Below are positions 47,901 to 57,874 of a stretch of 64,000 bases of DNA, piece after piece. Location: NCBI GenBank assembly GCA_947579605.1, contig OX388309.1:21271071-21335070 (forward strand), written 5' to 3'. A program made the position numbers and the translations under genes. A model generated the notes under the pieces. The model had not been told where the DNA came from. It searched no databases and was given only the letters and a program-made list of their open reading frames with translations. Origin of the DNA: Athripsodes cinereus (lineage: Eukaryota; Arthropoda; Insecta; Trichoptera; Leptoceridae). Position 1 is the stretch's first letter. Every line of letters starts with the position of its first letter.

Positions 47901-49798
47901 ATGTTTGGATGAATGTTTCAAGAATTTTAAAGATCTCTGCTAAATTGGTTCAATGCAGATTTCTTATAACCATAAACACCATAAACAAACTAAAAATATA
48001 CAAACTACCTCAATTATATAGAAAAAAAATATTGCATTGTCATTGCTTGATTGCTTGATTCTAACAATTTAAATAACAACTTGTTTAAGCTACACATAAA
48101 CTCGTCAAAACCTTTTTGATTAGGTATATCGTTATTTTTTAATGATTTTTTAAATATCGCGACAAACATACAGAATATTATTATTATAATATAAACTAAG
48201 TATTTATTTACACAGCTGTTGACACTGTCTGATCAAATGATACTTTTTCGTATAGTTTAAGATTTTTTTTATGTTTGGTTAATTTAAATTTATGGTATAT
48301 TTCATTAAAGGTTCAAATGTTAACTGTATAAACATTAAAATACACGGTTGTTTTAGAATGATGAGAGTATAAAAAATTGATGGAAAAACCCAGGTGTATG
48401 AGGCGATAAAAACGAACAATAACAATAATGCTTTCTCTAAATATAAAAAAAGCATACTCACAAGAAATATTTTTATTATTATAACCGTGAGGGTTACCAG
48501 TTATTAGGTATTATTATTGCAGTATAAAGGTGGTCGCTAGAGAAAAGGTCAATGGAATAATGTAATAAATTATTCATTGTGAACATATAGTGCCTTCTCC
48601 CTTTTTATCCATTCATGGCCTTTTTTATTTTCGATTTCTTTTTTATTTGTCCACTCGAAACAAATAATATAATAATGTGATTTCACTCTGATCCTTTCAT
48701 TTATTATTCATTTATCTTTTGTCCGTGCACGAGATTACAGAAATATTTCGGCTCATTTTCAGCAAAAATTACGTTGGAAATTGTGTAAGCAGATGTTATT
48801 CAAATTCTAAAATATTTTTTTAAAGCTTTAGATCAATTTTATTTTAAATAGAACTTCTTACTTTTTTCTTTCGTTGAAAGGTAAACATTTTTTATTAACG
48901 ATTATTATTATATTATTCGTACTTTCATTGATTAATTTCTTATCGAAAATAATATTAGAGGGATATACCAGTTTTTAGACACCTTTGGGAGCATGTTTCT
49001 ATGTTTACTAAAATATCGCTTAGCAAACAATAATATATTTCCTCCACTTTTAAGAATATTGGCAAAGGTTTTTGTATTTTATATATTGCCACACAAAGTG
49101 TATAAGTCAAGAAAGGGATATGTGTGTGGGGGGAGAATTTGTGTTGGTTGGCGAATCCCCTAATGGCCAATAAAAAACCGATTCCCATATTGTATCGATG
49201 CTGTATCAGTATAAATTTACTCCTTTACTTACTGCCGCCGCCAGGGCCCGTCCATACATTGTGAGACTTGGAGTGAGATAAGTTTGTTCAGGAGAGAGTT
49301 TGTAGTTGATATAAATTATTGTGTAAGGCAAACCAATAAGTACTCCCATACATACTATTGTATAAACTACCTATACTTTAGAATACAAATGCATTTGAAA
49401 TAGTTTCCTTCTTCCGTCGTAACTTTTCAATAAGAAAAGTATTCCTTTGCCAAGAGTAAATTTTACATCGTAAAAGAATAACGCTATCGAAAACCATCAA
49501 TTTTATGTATGTACCTACTTATGTATTTTACGTGGGCTTCTCACGTTATAAATTTGTATACCTACCCCCTACCAATGTATTAATTGTGTTATATAAATAG
49601 AACAGTTTACTTTTCGCATCAAATAAGTCCAAAAATTGACGGCTTCATTAAGAAACCTAATATTTCCTAAATTATCAATTTTGTAAGGTTTTCAATAGTA
49701 CCTAATTGTTTCATAATTAAAATTAATTATCATTTCGTTTGAGAAGAGAGCGTTATGAAATATGTTTCTGTTATGTTACTTACCTACGTCACATTTTC
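44945..49798. other. AT-rich stretch, about 4.9 kb, no recognised gene
   Basis: A GC-richer patch at 46,290-46,440 (GATGGCTCTGCC, GTTCGAAGCTTCTGC) may be an old transposon relic. A poorly conserved LINE-like end (GGAGAGATGTTTATTTCGTT then AAATAAAATAAATAA) is at 46,810-46,860. All open frames are short and low-complexity. Confidence 0.45.
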
Positions 49799-49802
49799 CA
49801 AC

Positions 49803-49987
49803 TTTTTTTTTTTTTTTTTAAAAAGATATATCTGGGTTTGTTATAAACCCAAATACAACCTTATACACCTTTCACACTAAGCTAAAAGCTTGTGCCGTGA
49901 AAGGGGAGTTTTGCCGGCACCTGGGATCGAACCACGGACCCCATGTTCTGAAGGCCGAGACTCCACCTCCAGGCTACCGACGAACTC
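49803..49987 (-). mobile_element. tRNA-derived SINE (family S), full length, inverted
   Basis: Reverse complement of the SINE at 42,692. The A-rich end is at 49,803-49,825, the GGGTTTATAACAAACCC hairpin follows, then the GCTAAAAGC arm, the B box (GGATCGAACCACG on this strand) and the start CGAACTC at 49,981-49,987. Several changes, including in the B-box flank and hairpin, show it is older than or independent of the 42.7 and 54.0 kb copies. Confidence 0.85.
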
Positions 49988-49989
49988 CT

Positions 49990-50580
49990 TACCTATATTC
50001 TACTGGATAGTGAATCACCTTTGGTAATTTTATGGTGCTGAGGATATATGCACATCAAATTTACAAGATGTTACTTACTAGTAGATATCGCATCTATAAA
50101 AAACGGCAATGTGTAACTTTTACTTGTTCTTTCTACTTGTCGTGTAAACTCTACATCCTATTTTGCATCATTTGGTACTTAGTTGCATTACAATAAATTC
50201 AATTGATAAACTTAATGAATGGGATCATTGTTTGGTTTAGTATTCATATTATGTGCATTATTCTTAAGCAATGTTGTTGCAAATATTATGCGAGCTTCTA
50301 CTAAACAATCTATACTTTGTAATCGTGCGTGGTATTTTAACTTCCATAATATTATTATTAATGCGAGCTTTTCAGTTTTGAAAGATCAAAAACACACTGA
50401 ATAGTTAAATAAATTTATTTGATTGGTCACTGGCTAGAGATTTCTGAGTATTGTTATGAAAAATACATAATATATTCTAAGAAATGAGCCTGATTTGAAA
50501 TTTGTTATAAAATGTAACAAAGCATATTTTTTCTCGCAAACAAATTTGTTAATCATAATTTTTAAAATTACTTGTCGATA
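49990..50580. other. AT-rich stretch with no recognised feature
   Basis: A 61-codon frame at 50,219-50,404 begins with a hydrophobic stretch (LFGLVFILCALFL) but lacks any context supporting a gene. Confidence 0.45.
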
Positions 50581-50582
50581 TT

Positions 50583-50845
50583 TCAGTATCCCGTGGAGCA
50601 CCCGGTAAAGAATTGGTCTCCCACTCTTCTGCGTAAGTTTTCGAGTGTCCTGTAAAAGGCAGGTGTTCGAAAAAAATAAGACATTTTACATCTTAAATTC
50701 AGCGTTGAGGTTTGCCACCCATCCTGAATGTCTTGTTTATTACTATAATTTTATAATTTTATACTGGCACGAAGAGGACAGTTTGTATGTTTCTTACATG
50801 CAGCTGATCTGCTGGCTACCCTACTTGTGGGATATGCCGTGATGG
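50583..50845 (-). repeat. Family X repeat, copy j (best full-length copy)
   Basis: Complete in reverse orientation: TATCCCGTGGAGCACCCGGT at one end, CACTCTTCTGCGTAAGTTTT, CGAGTGTCCTGTAAAAGGCA, GTTGAGGTTTGCCACCCATC, GGCACGAAGAGGACAGTTTG, CTTACATGCAGCTGATCTGC, and TACTTGTGGGATATGCCGTG at the other. A TATAG tandem run follows at 50,848-50,865. The two ends share only a weak CCC.CAAG/GGGGTA resemblance, not a clear inverted repeat. The 65-codon open frame over it is incidental. Confidence 0.7.
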
Positions 50846-50869
50846 TATAGTATAGTATAGTATATTTCA

Positions 50870-52100
50870 GTATTATATTCTCATTGAAATTTAAATCTAT
50901 GTAATGATGCAATATTTTTTTAACCACTAGGTTTCCAATAACCTGAAAAAATCGCATTCTACGAATATTTCTATGAAAATGATGTCAGAGCGTCAAACAT
51001 TGGATGAAAAGGTCTCTCAGGTGATGAAAAACTTATATAGGCCAGTTGAAATATATATTTATACTGAATTAATGAATAATAATATTCAAATTTATATAAA
51101 AATCGATTTGATTCACGTTTTAATGAAATGTATGGCAGTAGTAATAATTTAGATTATTGTTATGGGTTAATGCGATTAAAACATTTTTAAAAATAATTTT
51201 GTATGAAAGGTACCTACCTACTTATCAATGATGTAGGTACAATGAATGACGATACCTCGTGTTGGTTTTAATTATTAAATTACACTTGAGATTTGAATCA
51301 ATTAAAAAGGAAGATGTTAGATAATAATAACACTGTATACTTTGATAGTAGATTCCCACGGTGGGAACTGTGTTAATATAATACATTCAAATTGATTATC
51401 TTCACGATTGTCTGACGGTCAGTGGTGAGTCTACGTCATCTTGTCTGGATGAGTGTCTTCCATTCATAAATAAAATATTATCAATCTAACGCTACAATAA
51501 CGCTTGTTTGCATTCATCCAATTACCTCATAATAATCCAATGAAAATACGGCCAATTAAAGTGTGCGTTATACTTGAGTGATCTTTTGAGCTTAAAGAAT
51601 TAAAGTTAATATAATATTATTAAATCAGGTGCATAATATTGTGGCGAAAAAAAGCTGTTATCCATTAACGGTTCCAATCGCTTTATGTACGAGTATATAT
51701 TTTAATTAAATTTTGTTAATAGAACCATTTTTCAAGTGGCAATGATCTTCTTCATTGTTGAATGATTTGATTTTAAAGGAATGTTGCTTGAATTTTTTGT
51801 CAATTAAAAAACCTTGAATAGAAATATGGTTTAGTCTGCGAATAACTTTGATTCGGTCAAGTAGTCTGGACTGGTGGTATATTGTGCAAGATGTGGATGT
51901 TGAAATTGAAAAGATGAATTTTATTTTGCGTACCTAGATAGTAAATGCATAATATAGTTTTAATTATCTACTCATTTAGAATATACATTCGTATGATATC
52001 AAAATAGATTCACAACTGAAACCAATTATAAACATCATGAAAATGTAAAAGAATCTCAAAAAATTACAAAGTTATTCAGAATGCAATATGGGTGGATAAA
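50870..52100. other. AT-rich stretch with no recognised feature
   Basis: A short palindrome ATTCCCACGGTGGGAAC lies near 51,351. No genes or transposon ends recognised. Confidence 0.5.
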
Positions 52101-52114
52101 TACCTATCATTATT

Positions 52115-52400
52115 ATCATCTCGCCTTCAACGCTCCTCTCGGAAGTGCAGGGCAAAAACCAGCCCTCCTCTATTTAAAAAGTATTAGGGCAAATTGAGTA
52201 ACATCTTCTTAAGACGTTCCTATTGGGATTGGGATAATACAGGCAGCACTTCGTCCTGACACTGAGTCCAGACGCCTCCAAAATTCTGTCTATGTTATTT
52301 AAATTGCTGGCAAATGCGGAGTAGTACCTAATTCCGATCGGAGATCACCCTCTGGTTTATAGTTGTTCCCGGCTGGAGGGTGATGAGTAGAAAAATGCCT
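52115..52400 (-). pseudogene. LINE 3' tail fragment (REER family)
   Basis: The minus strand reads GCCCTGCACTTCCGAGAGGA, GCGTTGAAGGCGAGATGATA, ATAATGATA near its end. The word CCGAGAGGAG.GTTGAAGG is shared with the minus strand of 59,712-59,840. The sequence up to 52,400 is GC-richer than its flanks but broken in all frames. A terminal ATGATAATAATG is typical of short simple-repeat ends of LINEs. Confidence 0.45.
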
Positions 52401-52482
52401 GTCGCAATTTTTTTAATGTCTCTGTTAGAGTATCAAAGTAATTTCCTTTCTTTACTCTATATATGGTTATATTTTGATGATG

Positions 52483-52520
52483 TGCAAAAAAATAAATAAA
52501 TAAAATAAATAAATAAATAT
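52483..52520 (+). repeat. AAAT microsatellite
   Basis: AAATAAATAAATAAAATAAATAAA-type run after TGATGTGC; could be the tail of a 5'-truncated LINE, but the preceding sequence matches no other copy in the window. Confidence 0.6.
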
Positions 52521-52524
52521 ATAG

Positions 52525-53218
52525 AGACGATCAATTAGGTATTAAATTAGTTATAGTTTCGCTTAAACATTATGGTATCATCTTATACTCAAAAGTATCA
52601 AAGTTATTATTTCTAAGTAAACTACTTGAGTCCTCTAACGAGTTTTCTTACTTTTCGTTATTATACTTAGCCATTTTGTTACTGAAAGGTGGTTTATCCG
52701 TATTATCACCACCATTTTGTATGTAGTGAGTGTGTGGTGTTTTGTTATTATATTACTATGTAGGTACACACTTTGTTAGCTCTCTGTGTGTGGAGATTAT
52801 GAACATCAGCTAACAGAGGGATTAGCCGAAGATGAAATAAAGTAAGGTATAATAGGTACAAGGATAGTCAGAGGTTTGGAACAAGGGGAAAATAGCGTTA
52901 CTAATCTTTGTTTTTATTTTTGTACCTGCAATAAACAAAGAAGGTATTTACTACAAAATATGTAATATTTTCCAAGTAAAGAGGAGCTATTTCTATATAA
53001 TAAGGTATATGATTAGTGTTAGACACATTACACTTGTAAACTATTGACATAGTGAAGTTAGGAAATAACGAAGCAAATTATTAAGATTTTTTTAAATTAG
53101 TTTGACTTGAGATTTTATTTTATGAAAATTGTTTGTATATTTTGCTTGTACGATAAATGTATTCCACAAATAAGGTATTAAATAAACCTACTCGTCTTTT
53201 GGTCGAGCATATAATACA
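52525..53218. other. AT-rich stretch with no recognised feature
   Basis: Nothing recognised. Confidence 0.5.
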
Positions 53219-53220
53219 AA

Positions 53221-53280
53221 ATTTTCACCTCTGTTTCATAGAAAATAATAAAAATATTTTTGATAAACAGAGGTGAAAAT
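53221..53280. other. Long perfect-arm hairpin (60 bp)
   Basis: ATTTTCACCTCTGTTT (53,221-53,236) and its exact reverse complement (53,265-53,280) flank 28 bases that themselves pair partly (AGAAAATA with TATTTTT). The predicted fold is a stem of about 25 bp with a small loop, similar in size to a pre-miRNA or a very short MITE. No flanking duplication is evident. Confidence 0.6.
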
Positions 53281-53284
53281 ATTT

Positions 53285-53780
53285 TAATGACAGAAAATGG
53301 TTGGTGTTTTCTAAGGAAAACTTATTTGTCATAACATCATAATGCTGTGAACTTTTGTGTGTAGTGGCGAGTTGTTACTTTTTATCTACTGCACTCAGTG
53401 TATCTCTATATATAAAATTATGAAAAGTACTAATCTTTTCGCTACTTTTACGATCCAAGTTCCCTGTTTTGTACGTAGTGTTGTTATCTGTGTCGTATTA
53501 GTAGTACAAATCCTTATTTTATGATGTTCTAGTGTCTTGAGCTTATCATTATGTTTAGTTTCTTACAAAAACTTGTTGTTCGTGTAATTAGTTGTATACT
53601 ATGATCGTAAAATAAAATTATACTCGTTCTTTCATATTATTTTAGTTTTGTAATGTGATGGGAATATTACATAAAAATTACGTTTTGTCATAGAAAATAC
53701 TCACGTAGAAAAGCATTAATATTTATTCCTTCTATAATGTATATTGATAACAATATAAACACTTTCATAAAGAAATGCAT
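53285..53780. other. AT-rich stretch with no recognised feature
   Basis: CTCTATATATAAAATTATGA near 53,404 resembles a Helitron start, but no matching 3' CTAG end was found. Confidence 0.45.
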
Positions 53781-53784
53781 TCAA

Positions 53785-53845
53785 ATTATATGCAATCTGT
53801 ATACAGAGGGCGAATGTATCGCAAAGACGCGATCTCTTAAACAAA
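53785..53845 (-). repeat. LINE family T fragment
   Basis: The minus strand reads AAGAGATCGCGTCTTTGCGA, TACATTCGCCCTCTGTATAC: the CGCCCTCTGTA core and GCGAT element of family T, with a diverged tail. Confidence 0.5.
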
Positions 53846-53991
53846 TGTTGTTCATAGTTTTTCATGCAGAATATTTTTTTTCCAATTTAGCATTCGGATA
53901 GATGAATATAGAGGATGCAATATGTAAACTATTTTTTTATTGTATAGATAAGTATTTTAAGTTTGTAGTATTAAAACAATAGAGTTCGTCG

Positions 53992-54158
53992 GTAGCCTGG
54001 GGGTAGAGTCTCGGCCTCATGAACAAGGGGTCCGCGGTTCGATTCCAGATGTCGGCAAACTCCCCTTTCACGACACAAGCTTTTAGCTTGCTGTGAAAGG
54101 TGTATAATGTTGTATTTGGGTTTTTATAACAAAACCCAGATATATCTTAAAAAAAAAT
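53992..54158 (+). mobile_element. tRNA-derived SINE (family S), full length
   Basis: Starts GAGTTCGTCGGTAGCCTGGG, A-box and B box (GGTTCGATTCC) present, then CTCCCCTTTCACGACACAAG, GCTTTTAGCTTGCTGTGAAA, the GGGTTTTTATAACAAAACCC hairpin and an A8 end. It is close to the 42,692 copy, with single changes in the hairpin stem and body. No convincing target duplication. Confidence 0.85.
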
Positions 54159-54159
54159 A

Positions 54160-55480
54160 CCTTGAAGCAATAAATTTTCTCTAAACAATATGAAATTTAA
54201 ACACCGCGTTCGTATGACGAATATTATATTATTGAAGTAGTATCTCTCCCTCTCTATAATGGTAAAAAATAATGTCATCGAGAACTTAATTGAGGAAGAG
54301 TGTTACGTAAAAAATAAAACAGGAATTACATCAAATAAAAATATTATTAATAGACCAATATACATGCGAGATGTTTTCGTAATTACCTTTATGAATTACT
54401 GTTGTGTCGTTGTGTTAGACTTTTGTCAGTGTTTTGTCGTGCATAAAAACTCATACTTTACGTTCAATAGGGCATTGACGAAACCAAATGTTATTTTTTT
54501 ATTATTTGAATGTATTTATTTATATAATCTACTTATTTATTTCGGTTCTGAAATATGTATGTATATGATGTAGAATTTATTGTCTCTATTATTAAGAAAG
54601 GGTTGTTGTTTGAAAAGTGTGTATATTTTAAGTGATGAGTTTATTTTTGTCTCTAATTTATTACAAAAAATCACATGTGTGTGATTTTATTCCCGTGCAG
54701 GGGAATACTGTGCTGGTAACACGAACAATTTTTTTCCGATCGATATTGAAGCAATATTGTGATTTGATTTATTTCTTTTTGCATATTAGGAAATTTATAG
54801 AATAAAATGTATTGTGAAACTGTCATATTCCTTTTAAAAAAGATAACTTCATCTTATTTGATAGTGTCCTGGATGTGACTTGAAGCCATAACAGTACCTG
54901 CACGCGAAGTTGTCATTGTGGTTTTATAAGAGGGAATTTTGAATTCTATCTATAATAAATACGTAAAATATAAAATTGTAATAATCTGTGAAAAAAGTGG
55001 CTGAATTTTTTTTTATATTGTACATAATCACCTTCGACAAGGACCATACAGTGTAAACAAATTATTTATAGCAAACTGAATCTATTAATTTCACTAAAAT
55101 ACATTAGAGTACAGAAAAAAATGTCAACTAATACATAACAGAAGAGTTTCAGATATCTCCCAGCTGTTATTTTTTTTCAGTTCAACGTTATTGTCTTTAT
55201 CGACTCATTTCACTCCTAAATCTTCAATTCAAAACAAAGGGGTGAATAAAAATATTTAAACACATCTGTTTTTTGTCAAATGACAATATGTTTCTCAAAT
55301 TCATTGCATGCGTAATGATAATAGCAACAAAAAGTTAAGCAAAGGGGGTTGAAATAACCCTTTTGGAATTTTTAGTTCCGGTCTTGCAATTATGCATGGA
55401 AATAGATCGTATTTTGTACGTGGAAGTTGTTTATTTTCAGTTCATTACAGTGAAATTTAATATTTATAAACATCTTGAAA
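54160..55480. other. AT-rich stretch with no recognised feature
   Basis: A 104-codon frame (54,259-54,573) has AT-driven composition and no known domain; treated as chance. Confidence 0.45.
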
Positions 55481-55487
55481 TATTTAC

Positions 55488-55625
55488 CTTTTGAAATACC
55501 TATACTATTTGGAGATCGTATGAAAATACCCTCCTTTACAATACGCCGTTCCTGACAAAGCTCCTGACAAGATATTACAATATCAGGTATATCACGGAGT
55601 GAGTCAATCATAGTCAAACATAAAG
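55488..55625 (-). CDS. Candidate internal or first coding exon of the minus-strand gene
   Basis: The minus-strand donor TCAAAAG|GTAAATA has its GT at 55,487-55,486. A possible acceptor (branch-like TTACTAA then CATTCGATTAG) ends at 55,626; its pyrimidine tract is poor. Between them, 138 bp hold 45 open codons in phase 1-1, so the exon keeps frame: LCLTMIDSLRDIPDIVISCQ, ELCQERRIVKEGIFIRSPNS, IGISK. An ATG at 55,611-55,609 could instead make this the first coding exon. Composition is balanced, with Cys, Arg and Pro unlike chance frames nearby. The single base left at the donor joins the AT at the start of the 33,292-33,105 exon to give GAT (Asp). No family recognised. Confidence 0.35.
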
Positions 55626-55629
55626 CTAA

Positions 55630-56465
55630 TCGAATGCATTTTTTTTAGTAACGCATTATTACGAATGAATTTACGACTTAGTTGGGTTATTTCTATTTTC
55701 ATAATTTTTTTGAGATATCAGTTAATTTGTTATAATAATAGGTACCTATATTGTATTGGTTTTACGCATTACAGTACTACATATTATTATTTTTAATTCA
55801 TTTCCGACAATCGTGGAAATGGTGCAAAATAATGACCAAGTTAGAATTTGAAATTTACAGTCAAAAATTGAATTAGGACATTCCAAATCGAGGAACCAGA
55901 AAGTACGTAGTCACATTCGATTTACTACCAGATCACTTTGGTTAAATTAATTTGACATATGAACACAATGTCTGGCTTATAACAATCTAAAAAATATTTT
56001 AAAATTACAATTATTGTCATATTCTTATTATTTTGTTCGTATCCGTTTCCGCTTATTACTGTGACAAAACACAAAACAAACTTCTCTCCCGGGCTCTCGA
56101 TGCCTCGGTCCATTAGCGTGACATCTCGCTACCAATAAAAATAATATCTTACGCTAATCCCTGCTGATAGAATACGAAGCTGTCATAACTACGTAAAGTG
56201 ACATGTCTGAAAAAAAATCTTCTAACAACAAACTCCAATAAAATAAATTGCAACAATTTATTATTCATATCACCACAAACTACCAATTTATTTTATTCTT
56301 CTTTTGATTATACGGACCGATGGTTCTCAATATTTTTAGTTCCTATAGAAAGAATTTCTAGATATACATTCAAACCTTTTTGATTAATTTAATCGATTCG
56401 TCATTCCTTACGGTCCCAAGGATGAAATCGTGTTCTTGTAAGATATAATATACATTATCTATCTA
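55630..56465. other. AT-rich stretch with no recognised feature
   Basis: Contains an ATAGGTACCTAT palindrome near 55,740. No gene seen. Confidence 0.5.
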
Positions 56466-56469
56466 TTTA

Positions 56470-56590
56470 TTTCCTCACGCCGCATCCCAAGTGGGGTAGG
56501 AAGAGGGAATGGAACGCCATATAGATCTGTCCCTACATAGGTACTTCTTTCGCCTCTTCTACATTCATGTGACCTCGCATCAATGCACGC
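56470..56590 (-). pseudogene. LINE 3' tail fragment (WRS family)
   Basis: The minus strand encodes CRDRSIWRSIPSSYPTWDAA before TGA, then GAAATAAATAGATAGATAA. DR..WRS just before the stop plus a simple-repeat tail is the same pattern as at 5040-5125 and 6288-6365. Upstream frames are broken. Confidence 0.55.
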
Positions 56591-56837
56591 CAGTCGATTT
56601 CTCTTACTCAACACATTGATTGTTTTGAATCAGTTTTTCATTAAAAATTATTATGACTCGACAATCATTCAATTCGAAAACGAAAGAAAAATATATTTTT
56701 TACATTCTATAAACAAAAAACTCTTTTACCACCTACCTAAGTGTTCGAAACTGTACATTAAAACATATTGTTAATACTTTCTCTTTGCTCTACTCACACT
56801 AAAAATTATGAAACAATAGAGTACACCAATACCAACA

Positions 56838-56877
56838 TTTAGTGTCAAAAAAATCGTCACATTTTTTTGACACTAAA
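56838..56877. other. Perfect 16-bp inverted repeat hairpin
   Basis: TTTAGTGTCAAAAAAA (56,838-56,853), loop TCGTCACA, then the exact reverse complement (56,862-56,877). Possibly a tiny MITE remnant; it is not associated with a gene. Confidence 0.75.
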
Positions 56878-56879
56878 TA

Positions 56880-57758
56880 AGACAATTTATTTATATACCT
56901 CTTTTTCATGTTAGGTACCAAAAATACGTTTTTATTTTATTCTTGGTTAAAGTAGAAGCAATTCACAGCCGAATGATTTTTTTAAGACCACCGAAATACC
57001 TGTTGGCGGCTGTGTATGTATGTAAATACGAATGTTAGTACTAATTTGTTAAAATAAAATGAAGTGTAAGTAAAGCTTTCCACACTTTATTACGAGTATG
57101 ACTAATTTAATTGAATCGAATTTATTACTTCACCAGATCCTTTGAATGAGAGAAAAGTGATTGCGTACATTCCAGAGTAACGCATTTGTATGACCGATCA
57201 TAAAGAGTACAAAAGAATTTTATTTTGATATAAAAATATTTATAATAGGTACAAAAATAGAATTTATAATATTCAGCGTAAGAATATGAATATTTACCAT
57301 TAACAATACATTATAAATTTTAAAAATATTGTCTCCAACACGAATTTAAGCGTTAAGTGTACCTACTGGCAAATTGCCTGAATAATAAAAATATGATATA
57401 TAGCAATAATTTCTCATTTTCTTGCACAATTTGAGATGACTAAATTGTGTGTAATTTTGAGCAAGATTACAGATTTGAAATGTTTAGCCGAACACCACGT
57501 TGTTTATTGTGTTGTTTTAATATTTTTGTTTTCATTTTTTAGAATTTAAGTTTAAAACCCTTGCCAATGTCTTGTTATATCTAAACATACATTAATTTGT
57601 ATTCGAAACAGTAAGCATTTCTACTTTTTGAATTATATGTTGTTTTTAGACGTGACATTAGGCTAGGAATATTAATAATATTTATGTACTTAATCAAAAA
57701 GGAACGCGGACGTTTGTGTTGAGGCGTATTGATTTGCGGTCATTATGTTTTCTTTTTC
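56880..57758. other. AT-rich stretch with no recognised feature
   Basis: Nothing recognised before the acceptor at 57,760. Confidence 0.5.
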
Positions 57759-57760
57759 AG

Positions 57761-57870
57761 ACGAAAATTATCGGTGTGTGATCCATGTACAAAAGTGTAT
57801 AGGTACCTACTTAAAATACCAAAAACGTTCGAGACAATGTATCATGCACACAATCAATATAATTTGCAAA
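57761..57870 (+). CDS. Candidate internal exon on the plus strand
   Basis: A strong acceptor (ATGTTTTCTTTTTCAG, ending 57,760) and a strong donor (TTGCAAA|GTAAGTTT, GT at 57,871) bound 110 bp. Two frames are open throughout: one reads RKLSVCDPCTKVYRYLLK, the other ENYRCVIHVQKCIGTYLKYQ. The second begins two bases in, matching the one-base remainder of the exon candidate at 35,574-35,662 (junction codon GAC). An earlier donor-like GTACCT at 57,803 would shorten it. No family recognised; it could be a non-coding transcript exon or cryptic. Confidence 0.3.
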
Positions 57871-57874
57871 GTAA

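Noticed and set aside
51351..51368. Operator-like palindrome ATTCCCACGGTGGGAAC
   Set aside because: A single short palindrome without a neighbouring gene; plausible by chance.
53404..53424. Helitron 5' end
   Set aside because: Only the CTCTATATATAAAA word matches; no CTAG-type 3' end or internal Helitron text follows.
54259..54573. 104-codon open frame as a gene
   Set aside because: Low-complexity composition, no motif, no splice or promoter context.
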